DNA of 64,000 nucleotides from Typha latifolia. Lineage: Eukaryota; Streptophyta; Magnoliopsida; Poales; Typhaceae. Of this stretch, positions 49,591-61,470 are shown piece by piece; positions within the stretch are counted from its first letter, which is position 1, and the number at the start of each line of letters is the position of its first letter. The stretch lies in assembly GCA_019914945.1 (NCBI GenBank), contig CM034105.1, positions 11,036,001-11,100,000 on the forward strand. The letters are read 5' to 3'. Below the pieces are notes generated by a model. That model had not been told where the DNA came from and ran no database searches. It was given only the letters and a program-made list of their open reading frames with translations. Position numbers and translations under genes: made by a program.

Positions 49591-52182
49591 TCTTTCTTTC
49601 TCTTCTTCTTCCTTTCTTCTTCTTCTTCTTCTCCATTCTCGGTCCCTCCTCATCCTCTTTGCTGCAACAGTGCTGGGCTCGACCCAGCACTGTATCAAAG
49701 AGGACTATTGTTATATATATATATATATAATTATTTTCTAATGTTAGATAACATAGTCTATTTAGGTAATTAATTATTTTGATAAATTATACACACTAAT
49801 ATAATTTTACTAAGTATTTTAGTATAATAATTTATTAATTACAATTATAAATATTGCCTATAAATTTATTTATAGTTTAGTTATTATTTATTAGTTAATA
49901 TATGTAGTCTTATTGATAATAATCTTATATTTATATTTAATTTATATTTTATATGCCTATTTTTAGTATATTAGTATTGTCTAATAGTTTGTATAAAATG
50001 GAATACTAGACTTGTAGATTAGTTTTGTATAATAGGATAATGATTATTTTACATATAATTTAGGATTAGTTAAATAAGAGTAAGTATTACAAAATAATTA
50101 CTAATAATATTATTTTATAATTATATTTTTAAATTATATATATAGTCGTTTTGGTTATTTACAAAAAGGAGATAAATTACTATACTTAGGATTTTATTAA
50201 ATAAATATAAATAGCATATTAATATTGTCATAATTAAAGTTATCCTATAAATCTAATCAATGTTAAATCTAATAAAATATCATATTTTACTCGAACGAAT
50301 TATAATCAGATAAACAACTAACGTTATATTAGTTAAACATTTTTAGACTCTGAACCCCCTTATTCGAGACCCCGGGGATCTTACCAGCGACAAGTGGCAG
50401 TTGATTGATGAACCTAAGAGATACGTGTGTTGAGTTTTCCGATAAGATGTGAGTAGTCTTATCTCTTAGACGCCTTTCTTTAATTAAGATATATTATATA
50501 TTATGTACATGCATGTTTTGGCTTCTAGCATGATTATATAACTTTATCTAGAGATGATTTTAGTCGAGCATATTTTATCATGTATTTGATTAGGCTGATC
50601 TGGGATATGAATACATTGGTGATATATAGAGATAATTGGGGATGATTATACTGTTATGACTTTGTGTCGGGGTGATCTCTAGCATGAGTATGCATGTGAT
50701 AGACTAACATTAATATACATGTGTTAGTTATATGGTTGGAGACTGAATTGCATTATTTTCCTCTTGACTTCCTTACCACCTAAATTCATAATATGTATGA
50801 CTTGTTATAGTACTAGATATATACACATGATCTATCATATAGAAGGAAATGCATAAATCTCATTAATAGGAAAGTTGATAGAAAAAACATAAGGGTACCC
50901 GAGTAGGCGTTAGGGTTAGGAGTGCCTGGAGTGATGATTATGGTCGCTGATATGTGATATCTCTTAGCCCATGTCCGAGGTCAGTTGAGTCTGTGCGCAC
51001 AGACAATCGGACACCTATCGTTTGCGAGGGTATGCGTGTGGTGAATTACCCTCATGTGATTTCTGTTAACTGGTGGGGGTACCCAATCTAGATGGATTTT
51101 AATATACCCTTAGCGTATGGTAGGGTATGATTATGACTGAGATACCCTTAGCATATGACATGGTATGCTTTGAGCCTACGGACAAGATATTGAGATCGGG
51201 TACCGGGTGTTGACTATGCATAGTGGTCTAGTATGATGATATTATACCGAGATGTCAGTGATGATTATGATGTTGAGAAATACATATGATTTTATTATCA
51301 TTTGGTTACCTGATTATCGAGTGAACAATATACATCATATATGGTTGCATTTGATATCATAGCATGGTCATGGTCGGCATGCATCATGTGTCATATTTGA
51401 GAGAGAGAGATGTGATGGTAGTATGATATGGAGATCTATTTACTCATTGTCGAGGATTATATACTTTTATTAGTTATGACATATTATCTACTTTTTATTT
51501 ATATATTATTGAGGATATATTCATATACTCATTCATGACATGATACTCTTGCTGATTCATATTATCCAGCACATGATTTACTCTCTGTTTGGCATCACTG
51601 ATTCGGGGTAAGGTCTATTCACTTACTCATGACTCTTTTTATTTTTTTCTTTTTAATCCTCACAGATATTATGGTACGTGATACCGCCTTGAAATATCCT
51701 GATGAGATATTTTAGAGCAAAGATGAGGTGAACTATAGATGGAAGACGGTATAAATGATAGTTTATATAGAAATTGAGTTGTATCAGCATTTGATATTTG
51801 CATTCTTTTGTATTAGACGATGATTTGTATAATACAAGTCGAATTATGACGTACTATTGCATTAGTTGTTTTAATTGTATTTTGATGGTTTATTGTGGCC
51901 TGTGCGGATCCTGCTAGATTATGTAGTGATCTAGTGTATATTATTATGGACTTGAATATTCATATGTTAACAGGTTTATTTGGTTAATAGTATGATTTAT
52001 TTGGTGATGGATTATGTGATCATGGATAGGTTAGCATGTATTATTTGATGATGTCATGATTACATGTGCATAGAAGAGCATCTGTGCGTGATAGGTCCCG
52101 CCCGACCTGTCGCGTGCGCCGCGCAAGTCGTGTGGGCGCGTGGGCGCGCACGCGCCCGTGCCGGGCGGGGGCGTTATAGTAC

Positions 52183-54300
52183 GGTTCATGCTAACCCAGA
52201 GAAAATAAAAATTATAGAAAAAAAAGGAAAAACCGAGTTACAAAATTCTCAATTATAAGGTATGAATTATAAAATATGTAAAATATAGGGTGTGATTTAT
52301 AAATTCCCTCTATTTTAAAATATTTCATTGCCAATTATTTAAAAACCCTTTATTTTAATCTAACTGGACTAACCATCGTTCTCTCTCTCTCTCTCTCAAT
52401 ATATATATAATATATATTAGTACATTATAGAGGAAATGAGAAATTGCCATATAAAGTCAAAACTAATCATCTACTGGATCTTTACGTTCCAATGTAAACA
52501 ACCCGATGGCGAAATAATATTTTCTTTTTTTAAACTGAGGTCGGCTGCAAGATCTGCGGTGCACGTGCCAGACTCTCTCTCCTACTCTTCTTTAAATTCA
52601 AGTCAACTCCTTCCAAAAGTCTATAGTCAACGTTTCCTATGTCCCTCATTTATTTTCGCCCGGTCACATGTCTCCCTCTCGCTCTCTCACTCTCTCACTC
52701 AAAGTAGATCCTCTCCACCGACAAATAATTTTTAGGAACACCCTGATTTATAACGTAATTATAATTTACACCCTATATTTTTATTATTAATAAATTATGC
52801 TATATAATTTAATAAATATGTGCAGAAAACATTCTAAACTAGATTTGAACTAACACCGTAGAATAGTCTATTAAGTAGAGATATTTTATTTCTAAAATAA
52901 CTAAAATATTATTATTTCTAAAATAATTAAAATGCCCTCAATATGATTTAGCCGACGATATTTTTATAATTTATTTATTATAGTTAATTTAACTCAGAGA
53001 TTTGGTTAAATTTACCTAACCGATCTAATAATAGAGTGTTTTTTTTTTTCACATATTTGCTAGATCATAGGACTCGATTTATAAATAGTATAAATATATA
53101 GTGTAAATTATAATTTTATTAAAAGACGGGGTGTTTTATGCAAATTTTTCTAAGTTTTAACATCACAATTAGCAGATTTAGTGGGCCAATAAACGTTAAC
53201 AATTGCAAGTAGAGAGAGATATCATCGCAATCCTAAGTAGAGAAATATCGGATAGGGATGGATAAACCACAAATCAAGAAATTAACGAGCACCTTAAGTG
53301 CTTGTTAATTAGAAATATATTAAGTAATTTTTGGGTTTGTGGAGATACCAATATCTAATACCTTACATTTAAATGATGAGTCGGCAGCTGACGTGTTCTT
53401 AAATTATTTGTTAATGTAAAGCTATTTGACAAAATTTAGGGTTAACTCTAAGGGTATCCGTGTAAAAAATAAGAGTTAAAATACAGTGTTTTTTTAAAGG
53501 GTATACATATAAATATCAACTTTTAGAGGGGCACACAAGTAAATATGAGATCTTATAAGAGTTTGTATGCAAAAATAGGGTTTGAAGTTGAGTTTTTGAC
53601 CAAACTAGATATCTTTTAAAATTAATTTACTGAAATAGTTTACCCTCGAAACTTAATATCAAAAATGTAATAAGTTCAGCATTTTATTTTCAGAGAAGAA
53701 TAATGAAAATTGGAGGAAGTTTGGCTTTTTTATTTGCGATTCTGGCACAATATGTTGATCAAAAATATTACATTTATTTTTCTTTTATTGTTATAAAAGA
53801 AAAATAAGTAAGTAATTTAGCCGTCTTAATAAGACGTTGAATAATTTAATATTTTTAACAATAAGATGCTTACATATTCAACGTTTTATTAGCATCCTCT
53901 TATTTTTAATAAAGTGTTCTAACAAAAATGATAATAAGATTAGTATTTTATTTTTAAAAATAGTGATAAATCAGCATTTTACTTTTAAATGAGTAAAAAG
54001 TTTAATGGTTTAGCAGAGCTATAGACCTATTTTAGTATTAAGTTTGGTGTGTCATTTATTTCGGTAAATAAAGTTTAAGTGAGGGCTAGTTTGGTCAAAA
54101 ACCCGTTGGAAGACGGAAGTGTTACATATCTGAAGGTCACCGTGAATTAACTAACATGAGGGGGACCCACTACTGTTAAAAGTCAAAATACGAACACCAA
54201 ACGGAAATCAAACGCCACTAATCTCCTCTTCTTCCTCTCCCTTCTATTTCGTCTTTCCTTCCAATTTAACTAATCCTCTGCACCCGAGTCGTATGGACTA
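52183..54300. other. Intergenic DNA upstream of the second DUF707 locus
   Basis: A pyrimidine-rich patch at 52,550-52,720 with mixed composition looks like a gene leader but no gene follows. Around 53,829-53,893, TAAGACGTTGAAT and ATTCAACGTTTTATTA form an imperfect inverted repeat. From about 54,060 to 54,300 composition shifts toward a pyrimidine-rich promoter or leader (CTCCTCTTCTTCCTCTCCC) of the downstream gene. Confidence 0.4.
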
Positions 54301-54466
54301 TAGATTGCATTTTTAATTCGCTTCCACTGGGTTTTTATTCTTCTTTATTTTTCTTGAATCCAGAGGAGCCTTTTAAGTATGCCTCAGTGCTTCTCATGGT
54401 TCCTCTTCTCCGCCATCCTCTTGTACTGGAGTATTGGAGTCTGGAATTCCCGAAGCCTATCATGTT

Positions 54467-57400
54467 ATGGTGAGGCCTTACTGCATCGTTGCATTCTCAA
54501 TGTATTCCTTCTCTTTTTTTCTTTCTTTCTTATTTTTTTTTCTTTGTGTGTGTGTGTGTGTGTGTGGGTTTTGACTCTTGATTGTAGTTTTCTTGATTTG
54601 GGTACTCTTCAAATTCGGGTTTTGATGGACAATTAGCTTTCTTTTTCGTGTTGGTTTTGGATTTTTCTCGAGTGCATTGGTTTGAATAATCACATTCCTT
54701 ACGGGGACTCGGATTATTATCTGTTCTATCAGTTTTACCCAATGCATTAGAGAGAATCGGAACTCTTGCTTATTTTTCCGCCTTTTGTTTGGAAAGAGGA
54801 AGTGATATTTTTCCGCCTTTCCGGTGTTTGGTAGTGGCATATGAGAATAATTTTTGATACTTGGTTTAGTAAGCAGCGAACGGGAGTAGAGTGGAGGTGT
54901 GCGGATTATTGGATTATCTGAGAAACAGAGGGAGTAGGAGGGGAGAGTTTGCTGCAAAGAATTTAGGACATTTCGATGATTAAAAAAACAATATCAAGAA
55001 CAACCAAAAGTTTTAGGCCCCCACAATCTAGTGTCCCTTTTATGAACCATTTTCCGCCATTCAGCTATCTAATATAAGGTTCCTTATCAAATCAAGTTAC
55101 TATGTCATTTCTTATGACACTTTTTAAGAAAGGTCAGTCATAGCTGCCATTGGTAGTTTTGGGTTTTTCTTCCTATACCATGTGCTTTGACCTCCGACAA
55201 TGTGCCACTCACGATAGATAACATAGTGAGCCAATATGTGCTTTTGCTCTAGCATTTTTACTACAAGTCTACTAGTCCCAATCAAACTTGATAACTCGCA
55301 GGTTGATATATTTTCTTTTGTACTAGATGCGCTTGAGGGTTAACAGGCCAGTTTGGCGTTGGCACAGTTCGTAGCCTCATTATGCCCAAAAAATGATCTT
55401 TAAATCCTTTTACGGTTTTTAAATAGGATTTAGAAGCTAAATTGAAGACTTTCAGCATTAGATATTGGTGTAGCACATTTAATTTCTCATAGAAAATGGC
55501 AAAATGCTAGATCTACTTAGAATTATATGTTAGATTTTTTTATTTTCAAATTGGGCTTAAACTTGGGAAAATCAAAATTTTCCTTTGATTTCTATAATTT
55601 GAAGTGTAATGTATTTACTATTTAGATGAAGCATAAGAAGGCAAATGTATATCAGTAGAGATGAAAGACCCTATGAAAAAACTAACTTAGACACGCGTAT
55701 GTATCTAAATTTTAGGCAATGATATCAATCTTTTGCTTAAATAAATGTGGAATAAATATCAAAGAGTAAAGCAAAGATGAAGGCCAAGATTTTTATGTGG
55801 AAAAATCCAAACGGAAAAAAAAATCACGGATCCAAACTCGGATTAAAACCAATCACTAAATTTGTAACAGTTATAAGACTAACTTATAAAACAACCCATC
55901 GATCCCCACGACCTTGTTTCTCTTAGTCTTGCTTGCTAGAACCTATGATTCACCACTTCCCGTGATTGCTCTCTAATCTCAGTAGCCCTCGAGATTGATC
56001 CTTCGTCTTAGATGACCCTTAAGACAAAAGCTTGGTGCATTGTAGAAGAGATGGACCTTGTTGGTGGAAGAACATTGTAGTTCTAAGAAATCCTTTAAAA
56101 AAAAATCACCCACCTCTCTAGAGTTAGGGCATCCTAACCCTTATATAGGTTAATGAGATAAGATAAAATCCAAGTCAAAATAGAAATCTTGAAAGTCTAA
56201 AAACTTGCATGTTAAGTGGGTGCATTCAAATGTGGTTCGAGTGTGTTCAAACGGTCAAAACGCATACTATTTATGTGTGAACGCCTGATTTCGTGTTCGA
56301 ACGTTGTGTGAACAGCTGCAGGGTGCATTCTAACGTGGCCCGAGTGCGTTCGAATGCTCTGTTCAAACAACAGACCTGACAGTTGAATGTAGAGTGCTTG
56401 TTCCTGCATCTTTAGGTAAAATTTCATATTTTTTTAACCATCATGACACCATTTTATCACTTCAATAACGATTCTAAAATCGTTTCGAATATTTTGATTT
56501 CAATTCCACTTTAATATTCTTTATCAAATATTTCATAACTTGTGCATATGCTCATACATAAAATCTAGACACATTATATAAATAAATTATATTTTGAAAT
56601 ATAATTTGCCAATTATATTAGTCTAAATAAAACCTAACACCTTAAATTGTCTCTTGAAGTATAATGTGCTCAATATTTAGTGGCTTAGGTCGGGATGGGT
56701 ATAAACAAGGTAATATTGAGATAATGATGGCCATGGCAAAGGTATTTGTTGTGCTGTGCTCCTATTGGCATGGTAAGTGCAGGTCGGCAGGGGGCATGCC
56801 GACCTGCACGCCTTGTCACACCCCAGTATGTCAGTGGCATGCCTTTAACATATTTTTAATAAAAAAATTATGATATTTAGAGATACTTTTTTAGGTCTTC
56901 AGCACGTCAATATTTAATTTTTGAATTAAATATATGTATTAAAACCTACATTCTAATCTTTTGTCTTTAGATTATTTTTGCAAATAACCTGTTTATTTAA
57001 AGATATAGCAATAGTCAAATATAAATATTATTCTACGCATAATATGATTGAATATATTCATTACAACTAATATTAATGATTGAACATTCCATAATATAAT
57101 TGAATATTCCATAATATAATTGGACATATAATAACATTCAACAATAATATTAACTGATAATAGTTAAATAATTAAAATTAATATCTAGTTTAATGAAGAA
57201 TGACGAGGAATATTAAAAACTTTATTTGTCGGCACAAGAATAATATGAGAATGCTGGGTTAAATATTGTCAACAATTTTCAAAACTCATCTACTAATAAT
57301 ATTGCTCATTATAGTATCTCACATAGTCTTCATTAAGGTTCCAAGTATTGGAATCGAGATCAGGATCGAGATCGGATCGAGATCAATATATCAGTTTTGA

Positions 57401-60303
57401 CCTGGGATTGACACTAGCTAGAGCTGATCCCTATCCGTTTCACTAGATCCCACTTGGGATCGGTTAAAATTAGGAACCATGGTCTTAATGCAAATATAAA
57501 TTTTATAATTCTTCTATAATATGATATAAATAATGAATATGCATGGGGATGATCGACACCGACATGTGCACACTATAAGCCTATAGTAGTATTTTAAAAG
57601 GCGGCTATCGCGGCCAGCCAGCCATTCCAGAATCCACCTAGGTGGCTTGCAATGGCAGGCATGCTATCTTATCTTTTGGCAGCTTGCGCAGTCCGTTTAG
57701 TCATTAAAGCGGGTTGGGTAATATAATACGTTAACAAATTGGACTATCCAATGGCGAAAGTAAGTAGTCCTTTACCTTTTTCTCTCCCTCTCTTACGACA
57801 TGGCCGGCAAGTGTCGCAGCACATATCGTGCCTATGGCACAGCCGCCATTGCATGACAACAATAATAATAATGCATAAAGAATTATAGTATGAATCATAA
57901 CTAGCAACATGCTTTTTATTTCAATACGCTGAGTTTCTCAATATTTAATGAATGCCATGTCTTAATTGGGTCTGTGCCTTGTGGATCCACATCAACTAAA
58001 AGTCACTTTAAGATGACGTTCGTGTCTTTTACTCTTAGCAGATTCGATTAGGGTTACCAAGAGGTGTCATTATATTAAATGCACTCTATCTTTTTTTTTA
58101 AGTCACTAGAAGGTATCGCTATGTGATAAACACACTTTATCTTTTCCTCTAAGGGTCACCATATAATAAATACACCCTATCTCTTTCACTAATCGTTGAG
58201 AGAAATTAGAATTACTATAGAAAGTCTTTTGATCTAACATAATACTGTTCCCTAATCCTACCAAAATCACCTAATAAAGTTCCTAACGGTGGTCTTAAAA
58301 AGACTGTCTCTTGGACTTTCAGATAGATTTGAGTTACCATAGAAAGTTGCCAAGATCTATATTGTGACTATTTGTTAAGTCATACTAATCACCAATTATA
58401 TTTTTCCACTAATTATTTATGATCAATATAATTGCTATTTGCATAAAGAATAACAACACTAAGTTATATATTTTGCACATAGATAACATGATATTTAACT
58501 TGCACACAAATGACATAATATTTAATTTGCACATAAATAATTTGATATTCAATTTGGACAAAGAATACATGATAATGTAAAAGCATGAAGTACGAGACAA
58601 ATAAAAACATAAGTAAACATACTCACTTGAGTCTAAGTGAAATGACTAAAATTTGAAATCTCTAATCCACATGCTACGAAAAAGCACCATATTTAATATT
58701 AAACAACAACATATTTTAATCTAACCATAATCATTATTTTTAAAAATAAAAAAATAATTAAATTACTAAATTGGGCTAAATCAAGTCCAAGGATTTGGGC
58801 TGGGCTACAGCCCACTCAAACCAAATAAATGGGATGGGCCCTTGGCCTAAAACTCATTAACTTGTGAGCTAGGTTGCTGCTAGCCTGCAGCCCACAAAAT
58901 CAGTCATGATTTTGATCATGGATGGTCGTGCCATGGCACGGCCTATGCTGACCGGTGGTTGGATAGCACGGCATGACACGTGCTGCGGCACTTCCTGGCC
59001 GTGCTGCAAGATAGGGAGAGAAAAAGAAGAGGGAGACTAGTAGTGCTTTGTTGTCGCCCGTCATGATCCGCAACTTAAGTTTTTATTTGAAATTGACCCG
59101 ATAACTTGACCCACTCGGGTTGTCTTCCTCCTCGAGCTAGTAAGGGCTAGGGCATCCGCGTCACTATCGGTGACCTCAGGCATGACGGGCAACGGTGAGC
59201 GGCGAATAAAGAAGACGACAATGAAGAGTCTTCAGTGAAGCGCTACTAGGAGGGGCGCCATGCGGCACCCCTCGTGCCATGTGCCAATACGCCGTCGGCA
59301 AGGCAAGTGCCGACTGGCACGCCCCTATGCCGGTCGGCACGTCCATCGTTGATTTTGATTTTAGGTCATGAATACAATGTGAAAATTTTGGAGATTCTAT
59401 AATTGTTCATCCACATCAGTGTCTCGAGGGAGTATTGAGACATTGACTCAACTCTGTGGGTTCTAATAGAGTTGTTGATCTAGTGCACAATGAGTAATTT
59501 ATCGTGGAATCTAGCAAGTAAGAGGAACTTCAACTATTAGTTGTAGGTATTGAGTGGTGGGATAAGCTAAGTATATTTTTTTATCTATATTTGATAGCAC
59601 ATTAGTTTTAATTCGTGGAGAGGATCAGTAGTTTTTTTTACTCTTGGTTGATAAGGATTTGTCCACGTAAAGAAATCTTCTGAGCAGTTCAAAAAAAGTA
59701 AATAAATCTTCTGCGTGTTGGAGTGATTGCTTTGATTTATTATTTTTTATCGCTGAACTTGATTAGATTGACTTGGAAAAATCTCATCCTAGATCCATAT
59801 GTATTTTTTTCATTTTCAGTTCAATTTTCAATATTTAAGTGCATCGACAGTATTTGGAATGAGAGATGGAGTGATGGGCAAAATTCATGCATCTTTATTG
59901 CATTTGTATACTTTAATTTACAAAAAAGTAGTAAAGTATATTTTCAGATCAGTATGCAAGAGAGAATTGTTTCTGTGGTGCTTATGCTGGTCTCTTTTTC
60001 CATTTTCCGAGTACCTGAATGATGTTCTTTCTGAATTCCATAGTTTTCACACTTCAAGCTCTTAATTATAGTTATTTGTGTTAAATGCATGTGTTTTGGT
60101 ATGGATTCCTGCAAAACGTTATTTAATTCTATGTGTTCAATTTTTTCTTCATATGTGTTTTTTCTTACTGTTTCCTGTAGGGCTCTCTACCAACAGATCC
60201 CTCAGATAGAAAATTATGTGTTTGCAATCTCTTGCCTGCTGCTATTGTTATTTGTATAATTCTTTTTGGTGGGAGTGCCTTTGTCTTATTTGCGGACAAT
60301 GAG
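54467..60303 (+). CDS. Second DUF707 gene, partial: coding exons 1 and 2 only
   Basis: Exon 1 ends with the start codon (ATG 54467-54469 immediately before a GTGAGG donor); exon 2 is 60181-60303 (TTCCTGTAG acceptor, GTACGC donor). The 41 residues of exon 2 begin GSLPTDPSDRKLC and match exon 2 of the gene at 14.6-20.2 kb at about 20 of 41 positions; both exon 2s are exactly 123 nt and both exon 1s contribute only ATG. A hydrophobic anchor follows (NLLPAAIVICIILF). The leaders are also alike (GAATTCCCGAAGCC against GAGTTCTCGAAGCC). Intron 1 is 5,711 bp with inserted repeats. An upstream ATG at 54379 opens a frame that crosses the ATG in another frame. No exon 3 was found before 64,000, so the gene is either cut by the window or broken. 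Confidence 0.75.
54543..54566. repeat. (TG)n microsatellite early in intron 1 of the second DUF707 locus
   Basis: About ten TG units after a T-rich stretch. Confidence 0.85.
55674..56639 (-). mobile_element. Copia-type LTR, second copy, inside intron 1 of the DUF707 paralogue
   Basis: Same family and orientation as the LTR at 38,413-39,340. It reads on the minus strand from TGTTAGG (56639) to ...TTTTTTCATA (about 55,674) and shares ATCCAAACTCGGAT, AACCAATCACTA and CCCTCGAGATTGATC blocks. No polypurine tract follows beyond 56,639, so it looks like a solo or truncated LTR. No clear target duplication was seen. Confidence 0.7.
56777..56809. repeat. Perfect 13-bp hairpin, GC-rich
   Basis: GTGCAGGTCGGCA and TGCCGACCTGCAC are perfect reverse complements around a short G-rich loop. 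The words match the GC-rich palindromic repeat family seen at 49.2, 58.9-59.3 and 62.2-62.8 kb. Confidence 0.85.
57338..57480. repeat. Short repeat with GATCGAGATC iterations and small inverted ends
   Basis: GATCGAGATC-type words recur about three times at 57,356-57,390. AAGGTTCCAA (57,337) and TTAGGAACCA (57,471) form short inverted ends, suggesting a small MITE. A similar GATCTCGATCC-containing stretch lies at about 63,545-63,620. Confidence 0.35.
57600..57860. repeat. GC-rich repeat fragment of the palindromic family
   Basis: It contains GACATGGCCGGCAAGTG, GTGCCTATGGCACAG and similar words shared with the hairpin at 49,172-49,219 and the elements at 58.9 and 62.2 kb. No complete unit could be delimited. 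Confidence 0.35.
58045..58195. repeat. Degenerate tandem repeat, period about 50-55 bp, three units
   Basis: Units share the pattern CAC/ACC-...-TATAATAAA/TGATAAA-...-CACYYTATCTT (for example GCACTCTATCTTTT, ACACTTTATCTTTT, ACACCCTATCTCTTT). Confidence 0.55.
58472..58580. repeat. 27-bp minisatellite, about four units
   Basis: Units TTGCACATAGATAACATGATA, TTGCACACAAATGACATAATA, TTGCACATAAATAATTTGATA and TTGGACAAAGAATACATGATA recur every 27-28 bp. In translation this gives a nine-residue CKLNIM-type repeat, which is not a gene. Confidence 0.75.
58915..59350. mobile_element. GC-rich non-coding repeat with inverted ends, copy 1
   Basis: It starts near ATGGATGGTCGTGCCATGGC and ends near GGTCGGCACGTCCATCG, imperfect inverted termini. 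Internal blocks such as CTACTAGGAGGGGCGCCATG and CTCGTGCCATGTGCCAATAC match copy 2 (62.72-62.78 kb: CTATTAGGAGGGGTGCCGTG, CTCGTGCCACGTGCCGGTAC). It is sharply more GC-rich than its surroundings and lies in intron 1 of the DUF707 paralogue. No ORF or known family assigned. Confidence 0.5.
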
Positions 60304-61044
60304 GTACGCATACCTAGCCGTAGAGTGAATAATGTCCTTATCAATGAAGATCAATTCTGCAAGTTATTTTTTTGTTGTAAGAAATCATAACACTAGAGCG
60401 TAAATTCTTGATTTTACTTTTTGTGTGCTGTAAACTAAGGTTATTTTCTTCTGCAAGCTATTATTCTAATATTTAGTTGTAATGAAAATACTTACATATC
60501 TGAATTATGGAGAACAAAGGTAAGGTATTTCATGGCGTCATGATTCTAATATTTAGCTTGGCTTCCTTTTCTGGATTATGGAGATGTTCTGTAATTGATT
60601 CTTATCTTAATTCTCATGTACCTACCTTTCCTTGTTAATGTTCAGAGTTTGATAAACCTGGCTTTTTACTAAATGAATTTGAGAGAGAAATTTTTCTTGA
60701 TAAACTGATGATGGAAGATACCAAATTTTGACTATTCCAAAGGATAGGTGGGAGTGTATGTCAATAGTCAGGCTTATTGTGAGGTTCATCATCCTGAAAG
60801 ACTTGAAGGGTGGATTTTGTTATGATGAAGTTCATCAGCCAAAATTTTTGACTGCCATAGGAAGGGTTTGATTCATTTTCCTGTTGTAATACAATGTATA
60901 TAAAAGGTCTCAGGTCTCATGAATTTTTTCTTTTTCCAGAGGGAAATAAGAACCAAGCAGTTTTGCAATAAGCAGAACCAAATTATTTTACAAATGAACT
61001 TGTAAAACTACAGACTTACATTCAGTTTTATACTATTTTCATAT

Positions 61045-61470
61045 TCAAAACCTAATATTTTTCTGCTGATACAAATCCATGGAACAAAAAATATGGAGAG
61101 GCATATTCGATGAAATACAAGATGAGTTATCTCCAGACCTATTAATGGAGTTATTATATGCAAATTGGGCCACAGAAAGAATGATACCCCAATTTCTGTT
61201 ATGATTACCCATGAGATATTGTAGAAAATTTCTAGGACTATGATTGACGATCTCAGTTTGACCATTGGTTTGGAGATGATAAGCTGTGGAGAGCTTTAAT
61301 TTTGTTTCAACCATATGCCATAAGGTTTTTAAAAAATAGCTCATAAAGTAAACATCGCAGACAGATACAATAGTTTTTGAAAGTCCATATAACTTAACTA
61401 TATTCGAAAAATACAATTTTGCCACATGAGAAGCATCAGAGGTCTTAACACAAGGAATAAAATGAGCCAT
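61045..61470 (-). pseudogene. Ty3/gypsy integrase core fragment
   Basis: The minus-strand frame begins MAHFIPCVKTSDASHVAKLY and continues with LYGLSKTIVSVCDVYFMS, STAYHLQTNGQTEIVN and AQFAYNNSINRS, the ordered motifs of the gypsy integrase (rve) domain including the Asp of the catalytic triad. It lacks the zinc-binding N terminus and chromodomain-side C terminus. It is the same strand as the protease/RT fragment at 63.0-63.5 kb and probably part of the same broken element. Confidence 0.8.

Larger units (their letters stand above)
49138..52177. mobile_element. Long non-coding LTR-like element, copy 2, with target-site duplication
   Basis: It starts TGTAACAACCC and ends GGGGGCGTTATA, the TGTAACACCC...GGGCGTTACA style of long plant LTRs. 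TAGTAC occurs on both sides (49132-49137 and 52177-52182, one base shared with the end), a 5-6 bp target duplication. Inside: a GC-rich 5' block with a strong hairpin (49172-49219), (CT)n (about 49,325-49,373), (CTT)n (about 49,493-49,582), an AT-rich middle, and a CpG-rich 3' end with CCCGCCCG/CGGGCGGG inverted arms. No protein-coding capacity is seen; long frames here are translations of simple repeats. Probably a solo LTR or LARD-like element. Confidence 0.7.

Noticed and set aside
49174..49773. Overlapping long frames of up to 199 codons, including poly-Leu, poly-Phe and poly-Glu/Arg proteins
   Set aside because: They are translations of CT and CTT microsatellites inside an LTR-like element, open in several frames on both strands.
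52436..52735. A 99-codon frame in a pyrimidine-rich patch
   Set aside because: Ser/Leu-rich because of CTCTCT runs; no splice partners or homology. It could be leader DNA of a lost gene but cannot be supported.
54478..54957. Minus-strand 159-codon frame
   Set aside because: It lies antisense within intron 1, includes the (TG)n repeat as Thr-His repeats and has no recognisable domain.
59723..60065. Frames of 88-99 codons in intron 1 of the second DUF707 gene
   Set aside because: AT-rich, Phe/Ile/Ser-biased translations of intron DNA with no family match.
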